This document shows positions 1 to 8,945 of a stretch of DNA of 59,864 nt, one piece after another. The stretch is taken from contig JAILIO010000139.1 of the NCBI GenBank assembly GCA_024695225.1, forward strand, positions 1 to 59,864, written 5' to 3'. How positions within the stretch are numbered: the stretch's first letter is position 1; each line of letters begins with the position of its first letter. The notes below the pieces were generated by a model. It saw only the letters and a program-made list of their open reading frames with translations. It did not search any database and was not told where the DNA came from. A program made the translations under genes and the position numbers. Source of the stretch: Lachnospiraceae bacterium. Lineage in GTDB: Bacteria > Bacillota > Clostridia > Lachnospirales > Lachnospiraceae.

Positions 1-2
1 AA

Positions 3-2417
3 AGCATTGAGGGCGGAACCATCAGTATATGGTATAAAGGCGGAAGCCTTGGAGATGAATGGACTGATACACTTCCTGCAGATGCCGGAACCTACAGCGT
101 TGCAGTGGATTACTCTCAGGTTGGAAGCTACAGCGCAGCAGAGAAACTAACGGATGACAGCTGGAAATTCACTGTCACCCCCAAAGACATATCAGGCGCT
201 GTGTTGACCGGCATAGAGGGCAGCTATGATCATACAGGGGAAGCTCTGGAGCCCGCACCTGTGGTCTCTGTGCAGCTGAAGGATGGCGGCGTGACCCTTG
301 TAAAGGATACTGACTATACGGTTTCCTATACAGACAATGTAAATAAGGGCACTGCAAAGGTTACAGTCACAGGAAAGGGAAATTACACAGGAAGCGTCAT
401 AAAGACCTTCGAGATCGTGATCAGAGTCACCGGGATCGATATCGAAAACAGTAAGCTGTATTTGAAACCCGGGGAAAAGGCTGTCTTGAATGCTGTTGTC
501 ATGCCGGAAGATGCAAATGACAGATCAGTCTCCTGGAGCAGTTCAAATGACAGTGTCGCCACAGTTTCAGAGGGCGAAGTCACGGGAGTTTCCGCAGGTG
601 ACGCCATAATTTCCGCTGTTACAAAAGACGGAGCTTTCAAAGCAGAAGCTGTTGTGACTGTCCTTTCTGAAGGTGAAAATGTGCCTGATTCAGATATCTA
701 TGGGGATGAGGAAGAGTATGAAAAGGCCAAGGAAGAAGCCGGGAAGGAAGGCAGGGAACTGGGCCTTTGGATCGCAGGTGACTTCCGGCAGGAATATGTG
801 TACACCGGGGCTGCCATAAAGCCTCTGCCCAATGTGTATTACGGGACAAAGCTTCTGATCCAGGGAAGTGATTACACGGTCAAATACAAGAATAATACAA
901 ATGCAGCATCCCTCACGGACAGTAAGGCTCCTGAGATAACAGTGAAGGGAAAAGGCATTTACTCGGGAAGCGATACGGAAAACTTTGCCATAACAAAAGC
1001 GAGTTTTGAGGACGACAGGGATGATTTTGCAATATCAGATATAGCGATTGTGGTGAAGAATACAAAAGCGCAGAAGCCCGTGCCCAAGATCACATACATG
1101 GGCAAAAATCTGTCCGCAAAGAAGGACTTTACTGTCATCTACAGGGTTGGAGGACAGGAATCGGACAGCGTTTCCCTGGATGAAGGAGAGACAAAAAAAG
1201 AATTTGAAGCGGTTATAAAAGCAACGGACAGCGGAAACTACACCGGAGAGACTGTGGTCACAGGATGTTTGTATCTCAAAGGGGAATCAGATGTAACCGC
1301 GCTTCCCATATCAAAGCTTAAATTCACTGCATCTCCCGCTGCGTGCGTGTACGATGGCGCAGAGCAGAAGCCTTCATTTACCGCTTCCTACAATTCGAAG
1401 GACGTAAGTTTTGAAAGAAGCGAAGATGATGCAGAGGATTACTTTGATACAGTCTACGGCAACAATGTGGATCAGGGAAAAGGGAAGATGACCATATCCG
1501 GAAAGGCGGTATACACAGCCACGGACGGCAGCAAATATGTATTCACCGGAAACAAGACCCTTACCTTCAAGATAGACAGATTCGATCTGAAAGATGCGGA
1601 AATAGTCTTCAGCTCGGTTGAACAAAATGAGGACGGCTCATATACAGGAGTGCTCCCTTATGAGAAGGCAGGGGCGAAGCCCGGGGTTCTTGTGAGCTTT
1701 ACCGGGAAAGTGACCGCGGATGACGGTTCAGTTAGCGAGGAGAAGGTTTATCTCCAGCAGGGACGTCATTACAAGGTCAAATATAAATACACCGACAAGG
1801 ACAAGACCGGTATCACCGTTACGGTGAGCGGCACAGGAAACTTTACGGGCAGCAAAGCGCTGTCCGGGACCGCTGCAGCCGTGACCCTGAGAGAGAATGC
1901 TGTGGCTGTCGCCGAAGATGTTATATCCGGAAAGGATCCTTCAAAGGTGAGTGTCAAAGTGTACGACGAGTATGGCACCCTCCTCAAAAAGGGGAAAGAT
2001 TATGTCTACGATCCACAGACAGACATTTCGGAAGACGAGAGTCAGAGCGCCGAAGATGAGGGGGAAAAGACTTATACCCTCACCCTTCACGGTGTGGGAG
2101 TCTATGCTGCAAATGAAGGCGGGGACCTGACCTGCAGCTTCAAGAGTTACGATAAGGCGTATAAATTCGCTTCCGCAAAGCAGCTTACAAAACCTGAAAA
2201 GAATTACACGGGAAGCGCTGTGGAACTGACAGAAGAAGATCTCACAGGGATGCTTGGCCACAAGGAGAAAGATAAACTCGTGCCCGGCACGGACTTTGAG
2301 GTTGTAGTTTATCAGAAGAATGTGAAACCCGGAACCGCAAAGGCCATACTGAGAGGTCTGGGGCAGTTCGGAGGATCCAAGACCATCACTTTCAAGATCC
2401 AAAAGAGAGCATTTTAA
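3..2417 (+). CDS. Ig-like (BIG2 and MBG-type repeat) surface protein, 5' end missing
   Basis: The frame is open from base 3 to the TAA at 2415, so the gene enters from the left edge; the GTG at 105 is only an internal codon. The visible 804 or so residues are a string of beta-sandwich repeats. About six carry the pattern YTG..KP.......L..G.DYTV.Y..N...G.....V.GKGNYTGS, as in MBG/Ig-like repeats of Clostridia surface proteins. One clear BIG2 domain lies at about 423-660, with the usual SWSSSNDSVATVS core. A short acidic EEEYEKAKEEAG linker follows it near 700-760. The C-terminus has no LPXTG motif, membrane helix or choline-binding repeats, so the anchor, if any, is upstream or non-covalent. 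Inferred role: secreted adhesin or surface-layer-like protein. The epimerase gene begins 28 bases downstream. Confidence 0.85.
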   Translation, partial: SIEGGTISIWYKGGSLGDEWTDTLPADAGTYSVAVDYSQVGSYSAAEKLTDDSWKFTVTPKDISGAVLTGIEGSYDHTGEALEPAPVVSVQLKDGGVTLVKDTDYTVSYTDNVNKGTAKVTVTGKGNYTGSVIKTFEIVIRVTGIDIENSKLYLKPGEKAVLNAVVMPEDANDRSVSWSSSNDSVATVSEGEVTGVSAGDAIISAVTKDGAFKAEAVVTVLSEGENVPDSDIYGDEEEYEKAKEEAGKEGRELGLWIAGDFRQEYVYTGAAIKPLPNVYYGTKLLIQGSDYTVKYKNNTNAASLTDSKAPEITVKGKGIYSGSDTENFAITKASFEDDRDDFAISDIAIVVKNTKAQKPVPKITYMGKNLSAKKDFTVIYRVGGQESDSVSLDEGETKKEFEAVIKATDSGNYTGETVVTGCLYLKGESDVTALPISKLKFTASPAACVYDGAEQKPSFTASYNSKDVSFERSEDDAEDYFDTVYGNNVDQGKGKMTISGKAVYTATDGSKYVFTGNKTLTFKIDRFDLKDAEIVFSSVEQNEDGSYTGVLPYEKAGAKPGVLVSFTGKVTADDGSVSEEKVYLQQGRHYKVKYKYTDKDKTGITVTVSGTGNFTGSKALSGTAAAVTLRENAVAVAEDVISGKDPSKVSVKVYDEYGTLLKKGKDYVYDPQTDISEDESQSAEDEGEKTYTLTLHGVGVYAANEGGDLTCSFKSYDKAYKFASAKQLTKPEKNYTGSAVELTEEDLTGMLGHKEKDKLVPGTDFEVVVYQKNVKPGTAKAILRGLGQFGGSKTITFKIQKRAF

Positions 2418-2445
2418 GCGTGGAGTACGTGGAAGGCATAAGATA

Positions 2446-3441
2446 ATGAAAAAGATACTGATCACGGGAGCTGCAGGGTTCATAGGGGCAGCTCTCGCCG
2501 CAAGGCTTTTGTCGGAGGATAAAGATACTTATGTGACAGGGATCGATTCCCTGACAGATTATTACGATCCTGCACTCAAGAGGGAGAGACTTGAAGAATT
2601 AAAAACCTTTGGAGAGAGATTCAGGTTCATCAAGGGAGATATTGCAGACCGGCTCTTTGTGGAGGATGTGATGAGAAGTGTCCGCCCTGACACAGTGGTG
2701 AACCTGGCAGCCCAAGCAGGGGTCAGGTATTCACTGATCCAGCCGGAGGCTTATATGCATTCCAATATAACGGGTTTTTACAATATTCTCGAGGCATGCC
2801 GCTCCTACTCCCCGGTGCATCTGGTCTATGCCAGTTCATCATCCGTATACGGAACCGATGCAAAGGCGCCCTTTCGCGAGGATGCGGCACTGCTGACTCC
2901 GGCTTCACTTTACGCTGCAACGAAGATCTCAAACGAAGCCATGGCTAAGGCCTATTCCCATCTGTTCGGATTCCCTTCAACAGGGCTCAGGTTTTTTACG
3001 GTGTACGGTCCCAAGGGGAGACCTGACATGGCTTACTACAAGTTCACCATCAGGATGATCGCCGGTGAAAGACTGCAGATATACAACAACGGAGATATGC
3101 TTAGGGATTTCACATACATAGATGACATCACCCGGGGCATAGCCCTTGTGATAAATGAGGGTCAGTCTGAGGGCAGTGAGATATATAATATCGGCGCAGG
3201 ACAGCCTGTGAAGCTTTTGGATTTCATTGATGTGCTGGAGGATGAACTTTTGGAGGCCGGCGTGATCCTGAAGAGGCCGGAGAGAGAGTTTCTGCCCATG
3301 CAGCCCGGGGATGTGCCGGAGACCTGGTGCGACACCGGAAAGCTTGAAAAGAGATTTGGCTACAAGCCGGAGACCGATCTGAGGACAGGGCTCAGGGCCT
3401 TTGCAATATGGTATAGGGAGAGATATGGTACTGACGGGTAA
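2446..3441 (+). CDS. NAD-dependent UDP-glucuronate 4-epimerase-like protein
   Basis: A 331-residue extended short-chain dehydrogenase. The N-terminal GAAGFIG dinucleotide motif (residues 8-14) and the Y156/K160 catalytic pair (YAATK), with the preceding SSSSVYG, are intact. Stretches RYS.IQPEAY..SN..GF.NILEACR, FFTVYGP.GRPDMA and RDFTYIDDI are those of UDP-glucuronate 4-epimerases (CapI/GalAE type), which make UDP-galacturonate for capsule. Length is normal for the family. The ATG has GGAAGG about nine bases upstream. The end overlaps the next gene. UDP-glucose 4-epimerase is a possible alternative, but the GFYNILEAC and GRPDMA signatures argue for the uronate enzyme. Confidence 0.85.
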   Translation: MKKILITGAAGFIGAALAARLLSEDKDTYVTGIDSLTDYYDPALKRERLEELKTFGERFRFIKGDIADRLFVEDVMRSVRPDTVVNLAAQAGVRYSLIQPEAYMHSNITGFYNILEACRSYSPVHLVYASSSSVYGTDAKAPFREDAALLTPASLYAATKISNEAMAKAYSHLFGFPSTGLRFFTVYGPKGRPDMAYYKFTIRMIAGERLQIYNNGDMLRDFTYIDDITRGIALVINEGQSEGSEIYNIGAGQPVKLLDFIDVLEDELLEAGVILKRPEREFLPMQPGDVPETWCDTGKLEKRFGYKPETDLRTGLRAFAIWYRERYGTDG

Positions 3442-4777
3442 GAAAAGATTTCTGGTCTGGCCGATCATGCTGCTGTGCTGGATCCCCTGTTATATTTCAT
3501 ACTTCCCCGGTATCTACGCTTACGACATTCCTTTTCAGCATCTGGTATACCTGGGACAGGTGCCGTGGAACAATCACCAGCCTCTGATACACACGCTGTT
3601 CTGGGGACTGTGCTGGGGGTTTGAGAATCTTGTGGGATATCATCCCGCAGCCCTCATCATGTATGCGGTCCTGCAGATGATAATGCTGTCGGGGCTTTTG
3701 TCCTATGTGGTCCTCAGGATGTACCGTTTTGGAAAAGCGGCGCCTCTGGTCGCCTTTATCTGGTATGCACTGAACCCGGTGCTTGTGATCTTCTCTTTTG
3801 TGACCACAAAGGATGTTCTCTTTTCGGGGCTCTTCATGGTTTGGCTCATGATACTCATGGATCTTTATTCATCAAAAAAAGAGATCGTTGTGAGAGATGT
3901 GATCCCCTTTGTGATCATAGGACTTCTGGCCTGTCTGCTCAGAAAGAACGTTCCGTATGTGATGCTCCTCACAGCCTTTATCTTTCTCGGGCTTAAGAAG
4001 ACCAGGCTGTTTTTTGCCATACTGGCGACCACTGCCATGTCGGTTTTTGTGACTTCGGGCATATATAACTGGGCCGGGGTCCTGGCGTCTTCCGATGCGG
4101 AAATGCTTTCCGTTCCCATGACCCAGCTGGCTTCCGTTTACAACGACGAAGGGGCTATGATCACTGACCGGGACAGGGAGGGGATAGAATACTATATGGA
4201 TCCCTCGGTTTTCAATCCCAGGCTGGCGGACCCACTGAAGATCAGTTTCAACACTGACAGATATGACAAGGACAAGTTCCGTTTCTGGAAACTGTATCTG
4301 AACGTGCTGTTTGAAGAGCCCGTAAGGATGATAAACGCAGGACTCACCCTGGATGAGCCCTACTGGAATCCCTTATTGCCCTTCCCGGATCCCTATGCAC
4401 AGCTCAGGTACATTGAAACCTATATATCCGTGGACACCCAGTACAAGACTGAATGCGCAGGACTTCTCCCAAAGATCCACAGGATATACGACTCTTTTGC
4501 AAGACATGACAACAAATTCACCAATTCCAGATACACCGGATGGCTCTTTTCCCTCTGGTTCCCCATCTGGTTTATATTTGGGTGCATGATAATATGTATC
4601 ATAAGGGGAAGGCATGAGTTCCGCTGTATCTTCATACCGGTGTTCATCCTCTTTGCCACATACCTTTTGGGGCCGGTGGCCAATTTCAGATATCTGTACA
4701 CTTTTGAACTGGTGATGCCCATCGCAGCCTGTGCTGCTCTTTCCAGGGAAGGGACGACTGTTGAAAGATACTCTTAA
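3425..4777 (+). CDS. Polytopic membrane protein, DUF6020/GT-C-like
   Basis: About 450 residues with roughly ten hydrophobic helices. After the first helix comes an extracytoplasmic loop with GIYAYDIPFQ and then PWNNHQPLIHT. An acidic residue in the first loop is where GT-C enzymes bind the polyprenyl-phosphate sugar. From memory it resembles DUF6020 proteins of clostridial polysaccharide loci; I cannot verify the family. A TTG at 3401 is possible, but ATG 3425 with AGGGAGAG just upstream is the better start and overlaps the epimerase by 17 bases. A long extracytoplasmic segment (about 225-350) sits before the last helices. Probable role: transfer of a sugar onto a surface glycan. Confidence 0.65.
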   Translation: MVLTGKKRFLVWPIMLLCWIPCYISYFPGIYAYDIPFQHLVYLGQVPWNNHQPLIHTLFWGLCWGFENLVGYHPAALIMYAVLQMIMLSGLLSYVVLRMYRFGKAAPLVAFIWYALNPVLVIFSFVTTKDVLFSGLFMVWLMILMDLYSSKKEIVVRDVIPFVIIGLLACLLRKNVPYVMLLTAFIFLGLKKTRLFFAILATTAMSVFVTSGIYNWAGVLASSDAEMLSVPMTQLASVYNDEGAMITDRDREGIEYYMDPSVFNPRLADPLKISFNTDRYDKDKFRFWKLYLNVLFEEPVRMINAGLTLDEPYWNPLLPFPDPYAQLRYIETYISVDTQYKTECAGLLPKIHRIYDSFARHDNKFTNSRYTGWLFSLWFPIWFIFGCMIICIIRGRHEFRCIFIPVFILFATYLLGPVANFRYLYTFELVMPIAACAALSREGTTVERYS

Positions 4778-6200
4778 GAAAATAAGGCTCTGTGTCCTTG
4801 TGATAACTGCTGCGCTGACGGTGATGATGCTCCTTTCAGCCCCCTTTGATGTGCCCTCCATGGACGATTTTTCATTCTCCGTGGCAGCCAAAGAGGCTCT
4901 GGATTCAGGGGAGGGGATATGGGGCGTTATACAGGCGGCGGCTGCTACCTCCTACGACAAATACATGAACTGGCAGGGAACCTTTACATCCATATTTTTT
5001 ATGGCCATGATGCCCGGCATATTCGGCCTGAGAGCCTATGCCGTAACGCCCTGCATAATGCTGGCTGTTCTCTTCTTCGGGATCCTTTATTTCTTCAGGG
5101 CCCTGGGGGACAATGAAGAAGACAGGATCAGGCTGGACATAGTATCTATGCTTGTGTTCATCGCAGTCACGCAGTGTATGCCGGATCCCACGGAGGGCAT
5201 ATACTGGTATAACGGAGCGGTGCATTACACCATCCCCACCGCCGCTGCCATGTTCTTCTGCGGAGCTTTTGTGAGAAATGCCGAGGGGAACAAAAAATGG
5301 TATCACAATGTTCTCATGTATATTTCAGCGGTGCTGGCGGGAGGTGGAAATTATGTGACAGCCCTGGTGCTGGCGCTCATCATCCTCTCCTATCTGGTCT
5401 TTTCCCGGGTGCCTTTCTTCGGACAAAGGGCTTTTGGATTCTTTTCCATAATGTCCTATCTGATACTGTCGGCATCTTTTGCCCCGCTCTGGTACGGCTC
5501 CGGCAACATCGAGGCCGGAAGGGCCAGGGATGCCATATACATCTTTTATATGATTCTCCTGTTCCTGAACCTGATCATGCTGGTCCGGCGCAGGGAGTCC
5601 TCCTCACGGCTCGCCGCCATACTCACCCCGGACCCATATTCCGTCAGGTGGAACCTGGCAGGTGTCCTGTTGTTCTTTGCCTGCTTTATAGTGAATGTGC
5701 TGGCCCCTGGGAATACCGTCAGAGCTTCACAGACAGAATCCTACGGGATCATCCATTCCGTGGGGCTCAGCCTGTACTCCGGCTTTACCGTGCCCTTAAG
5801 GGAGTGGACGGACTGGCTTCCGGCGCTGATGCTGGTGGTTGCGGCCATTTTGTTCAGCAGTGTGGGGGTCAGGCGTGTCCTTCCGGCACTTCCCGTATTC
5901 ATGCTTTTTATGATAATGTCATTCAAGGCAGGGCCGGAACATTACACAGCCCTTTCCTCGGTAAAGTCCGTCGCCAACGGGGACGTGTTTCAGTACCGCG
6001 CCCAAGTGGTTGACCGCACAGCCTTTATTTCCACCTGTACGGGGGATGAGGTGGTGAAATTCTATTCCATAAAACCCGGACCCATTTTCAAGGGGGACAT
6101 CTCCTCCGATGAGACCCAGTGGGAAAACATTGCTTACGCCAGGTATTACGGTCTTGAGAGCATAAGGGGAGAGGGCGAGTACGGAGTGATGGAGAGATGA
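4761..6200 (+). CDS. DUF6056-like polytopic membrane protein 1
   Basis: About 480 residues with some eleven predicted helices. The first outer loop has PSMDDFSFS and then NWQGTF, the signature arrangement I associate with DUF6056 proteins, and a second conserved outer segment reads GIYWYNGAVHYTIP. The aspartate pair after helix 1 fits the GT-C pattern of polyprenyl-phosphate-sugar-dependent transferases. TTG 4761, preceded by GGGAAGGGA, is preferred over GTG 4731, which lies deeper in the upstream gene. The stop overlaps the next start (ATGA), so the two are translationally coupled. Transferred sugar unknown. Confidence 0.65.
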   Translation: MKDTLKKIRLCVLVITAALTVMMLLSAPFDVPSMDDFSFSVAAKEALDSGEGIWGVIQAAAATSYDKYMNWQGTFTSIFFMAMMPGIFGLRAYAVTPCIMLAVLFFGILYFFRALGDNEEDRIRLDIVSMLVFIAVTQCMPDPTEGIYWYNGAVHYTIPTAAAMFFCGAFVRNAEGNKKWYHNVLMYISAVLAGGGNYVTALVLALIILSYLVFSRVPFFGQRAFGFFSIMSYLILSASFAPLWYGSGNIEAGRARDAIYIFYMILLFLNLIMLVRRRESSSRLAAILTPDPYSVRWNLAGVLLFFACFIVNVLAPGNTVRASQTESYGIIHSVGLSLYSGFTVPLREWTDWLPALMLVVAAILFSSVGVRRVLPALPVFMLFMIMSFKAGPEHYTALSSVKSVANGDVFQYRAQVVDRTAFISTCTGDEVVKFYSIKPGPIFKGDISSDETQWENIAYARYYGLESIRGEGEYGVMER

Positions 6201-7540
6201 TGGAAAAGAAAAAAATACCCGTGACCTTTGTGGCAGCTGTGGCTGCAGCATATGTGGCGATCCTCGTTTTCATGCTTTTGACGCCCATGCTCACAGATGA
6301 CTTTTCATATTCCGTGATAGTGAGAAAAGCTTCTTCTCTCGGGGATCTCATCGCCCAGGAGAGGGATCAGTACATGAACTGGACCGGCAGGAGCATGGCC
6401 CACTTTCTTTTGAGACTGTTTTTGAAGGCCCCCCACCCGGTGTTCTGCATCCTTTCCGCCGGGGCTTTCACAGGGCTTTCGGTGTTTATTTACATGAACG
6501 CCTTCAGGAGAGAAAGCTACGATACGAGGGCGTTTTTGCTGATACAGCTTCTCATGTGGCTCACCGGGGTTTCCTTTCCTCAGACCGTGCTCTGGGAGAC
6601 CGGGGCGTGCACTTATCTCTGGGGCTCATTTGTGATAATGGCCTTCGTGACCGCCTACAGGGCAGGGCTAAACGCCCCCCACAGAAAATGGCTTTTCACC
6701 GTGCTGATCACTGTCCTGGGGTTTGTGGCCGGATGGTTCAATGAAAACACATCAGCCGGCGGGATATTTATCTGCGCAGCTTTTTTGATCCTGTATGTGA
6801 AGGATCAGGGACGGGGGACAAAGGCCCTTAGACCCTGGATGATCTCATCCCTCGTCTCTTCCTGCCTGTCCTTTCTCATAATGATTTCCGCCCCCGGAAA
6901 CAAGATCCGGGCTTCATTCTCCGAGGAGAATCACTCCGGGCTCTACGGCATGGCAGCCAGGGTACAGAAGCTGACCCTTAAGGTAAATGACAACTTCTTT
7001 GTGCTGCTTTCCCTGACAGTGCTTTTATTTGCGGTGCTGAAGGCCCAGGGAATCCTGATGAAGAGCCTGAGGGCGGAATTCGTGTTCCTGATAGCAGGTT
7101 TTCTCACGGTGTACTCCCTGTCCGCTGTGGCGTCCACTGAAGACAGGGCGCTGTTCGGGGCCGGCATGTTCCTGATAGTCGTGGTGGCATCGCTGTATTC
7201 CCGGATCGATGAGAAGGATGTGCTGATAAAAGCCCTGAAGAACGCGTCCGTCTGCATAGCGCTCATGTACTTTTTCTTCCTGTATCTGGATTCCGGGGCG
7301 GATCTGGCCAGGATATACAGGGAGAGCAGCGCCAGGCTTTCATCCATAGAGGAGCAGATGGCCGGAGGGGAAAGGGATGTGACTGCGGAATTCCTCCATA
7401 CGGAATTCGATAACCCCTACACTGCCGCATACGAGTCGGAGATCACAGATGACCCTGAGTACTGGGTAAATGTGGCCTATGCAGAGTACTTTGGGGCGGA
7501 CTCCGTGACGGGAGTCCCCAGGGCAGATTCGGAGGACTGA
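6197..7540 (+). CDS. DUF6056-like polytopic membrane protein 2
   Basis: 447 residues, a diverged paralogue of the preceding gene. The same landmarks occur in the same order: LTDDFSYS after helix 1, MNWTGRS, then TVLWETGACTYLWG in place of the YWYNGAVHY segment. The C-terminal tail (EYWVNVAYAEYFG) matches WENIAYARYYG at the end of the first copy. That makes the pair a tandem duplication rather than fragments of one gene. Starts at ATG 6197 inside an ATGA overlap, with GGAGAG upstream. Likely a GT-C-type transferase acting outside the membrane; inference only. Confidence 0.65.
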   Translation: MMEKKKIPVTFVAAVAAAYVAILVFMLLTPMLTDDFSYSVIVRKASSLGDLIAQERDQYMNWTGRSMAHFLLRLFLKAPHPVFCILSAGAFTGLSVFIYMNAFRRESYDTRAFLLIQLLMWLTGVSFPQTVLWETGACTYLWGSFVIMAFVTAYRAGLNAPHRKWLFTVLITVLGFVAGWFNENTSAGGIFICAAFLILYVKDQGRGTKALRPWMISSLVSSCLSFLIMISAPGNKIRASFSEENHSGLYGMAARVQKLTLKVNDNFFVLLSLTVLLFAVLKAQGILMKSLRAEFVFLIAGFLTVYSLSAVASTEDRALFGAGMFLIVVVASLYSRIDEKDVLIKALKNASVCIALMYFFFLYLDSGADLARIYRESSARLSSIEEQMAGGERDVTAEFLHTEFDNPYTAAYESEITDDPEYWVNVAYAEYFGADSVTGVPRADSED

Positions 7541-7731
7541 GAGAGCTGAAGGGAATCAGCTGTGGGGAGCGGGACCACCTGATCGGGGGACTTAAGGAGA
7601 ACAGGGAGTACAATCTGACCGGAGGACTTAAGGAAATCGGGGGGACAACACCTGATCGGGGGAGCGAAGAGTATCAAGTGTGGAAAAAACCGTCTGATCA
7701 GTGTGCTGAATAGGATCGAAGGGAAAGCAGG
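7541..7731. repeat. Intergenic gap with three degenerate 36-37 bp tandem units
   Basis: No gene fits here. Units beginning CTGATCGGGGG / CTGACCGGAGG / CTGATCGGGGG start at 7579, 7615 and 7652, and the first two share GACTTAAGGA. A short inverted repeat AGCTGA..TCAGCT lies at 7545-7560. No convincing terminator or promoter is seen. AAGGGAAAGC just before 7732 is the ribosome binding site of the next gene. Confidence 0.6.
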
Positions 7732-8832
7732 ATGAAAAACAGGATCTATGTTTGTCATACATATTATCATGCGTTTATCACCTTTCTGAAGGAACTGTCC
7801 ATCAGAGAGAGGGAAAAGGACCCGGGGGAGGCTGTGCTTGTGCTCTCCTCCCTTTCCACGGATTTTACGGGTTTTATCGACAGGGCCGCAGCCTCAGGAC
7901 TTTTCAGGGAGGTGGTGGAATTTCCCGAGAAGCGTTTCACGGAGATCACGGAACTCAGGGTGCTCAGCAGAGACCGGGGCTCCATCTTTTCCAATATGAT
8001 CCAGAGGATACAGTTCACAAAAAGATACGCAGAGATAGAGGATCAGTATGTCCCTGATATCCTGAGGGAGCAGGGATATTCCATATATGTATACTGCGAC
8101 TCAGATCCTGTGGGTACCTGGCTGAACCAAAAGCACATAAGATATCATGCGGTGGAGGATGGCCTGAACTGCCTGGCCCATTTTGACACCGCCAGGTATG
8201 ACAACAGGAAAGCCTTTGCCCTGAAGGCTTTTATGTCCCGGAAACTGAACCTTATCTTCATACAGAACGGTTACGGTAAGTACTGCATGGACATGGAAGT
8301 AAACGACCTGTCCGCCATAGCGCTCCCTCCCATCTGGGGAGCCGTGTACAGGGAAGTGCCCAGGGCTCCTCTCTATGACAGACTGAAGCCCATTGACAAG
8401 GTGATCATAAGGGATGCATTCCTTCCCGAACTGGATAAAAAACTGCTCAGGGGGAAAGGTACTTCGGTGCTTCTTTTGACCGAGGCCCACAGACCATCCG
8501 AGATGCTGATCACCATGTATACGGACATCGTGAACGCCAGACCCGGGGCAAAGATATTCATAAAGCCCCATCCCATGGATGAGACCGACTACTCCTTTGC
8601 CTTCCCGGACGCAGTGATACTGCCGGGAAAGGTGCCAATGGAAGTGCTGAAACTGGTGCCGAGGGTGCATTTCAGCGAGGTCATAACCATTTATACGGAT
8701 CTGACCATGATAGACTTTGCCGACAAGAAGACAAGGCTCGGCAGCACATTTATGGACAGATATGAGGACCATTCCCTGCACGACCTGAACGACGGCATCG
8801 GGGTGAACACGGACAGGGACGATCCCCTGTGA
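7732..8832 (+). CDS. GT52/polysialyltransferase-like glycosyltransferase
   Basis: 366 residues, soluble, with a GT-B look. It starts with IYVCHTYYHAFITF, has a central HAVEDGLNCL segment and, near residue 280, IFIKPHPMDE. This KPHP motif is typical of GT52 lipooligosaccharide sialyltransferases, POLYST-type sialyltransferases and CDP-glycerol transferases. A late SEVITIYTDLTMID segment corresponds to the nucleotide-binding S/T region of those families. A donor of the nonulosonate type would fit the pse genes later in the window, but donor and acceptor cannot be told from sequence. Good AAGGGAAAGC site before the ATG. Last gene before the promoter at 8872. Confidence 0.7.
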   Translation: MKNRIYVCHTYYHAFITFLKELSIREREKDPGEAVLVLSSLSTDFTGFIDRAAASGLFREVVEFPEKRFTEITELRVLSRDRGSIFSNMIQRIQFTKRYAEIEDQYVPDILREQGYSIYVYCDSDPVGTWLNQKHIRYHAVEDGLNCLAHFDTARYDNRKAFALKAFMSRKLNLIFIQNGYGKYCMDMEVNDLSAIALPPIWGAVYREVPRAPLYDRLKPIDKVIIRDAFLPELDKKLLRGKGTSVLLLTEAHRPSEMLITMYTDIVNARPGAKIFIKPHPMDETDYSFAFPDAVILPGKVPMEVLKLVPRVHFSEVITIYTDLTMIDFADKKTRLGSTFMDRYEDHSLHDLNDGIGVNTDRDDPL

Positions 8833-8871
8833 GGCGGGGGTCTTTGTCTGCGAAGTGAGATCTTCCTTTGG

Positions 8872-8899
8872 TTGATTTATCTACGGCGATATATATAAT
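8872..8899 (+). promoter_or_regulatory. Sigma-A promoter for the acylation operon
   Basis: TTGATT (8872-8877), 16-base spacer, TATAAT (8894-8899). Transcription would start near 8906, about 40 bases before the lipoprotein ATG at 8946. This rules out translation from the upstream GTG at 8868. Confidence 0.7.
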
Positions 8900-8945
8900 A
8901 GTTCGTAAACGAAGAGTGAACATACTTGATAAGAGGGAAAGATAT

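Noticed and set aside
5297..6013. 238-residue plus-strand ORF inside the first DUF6056-like gene
   Set aside because: Shadow frame of a well-supported membrane protein; Cys/Arg/Gly/Pro-rich composition and no family match.
8868..8945. GTG 8868 as the start of the SGNH lipoprotein
   Set aside because: It lies upstream of the -35 and would put 26 residues before a normal lipoprotein signal; ATG 8946 has promoter, ribosome binding site and signal in order.
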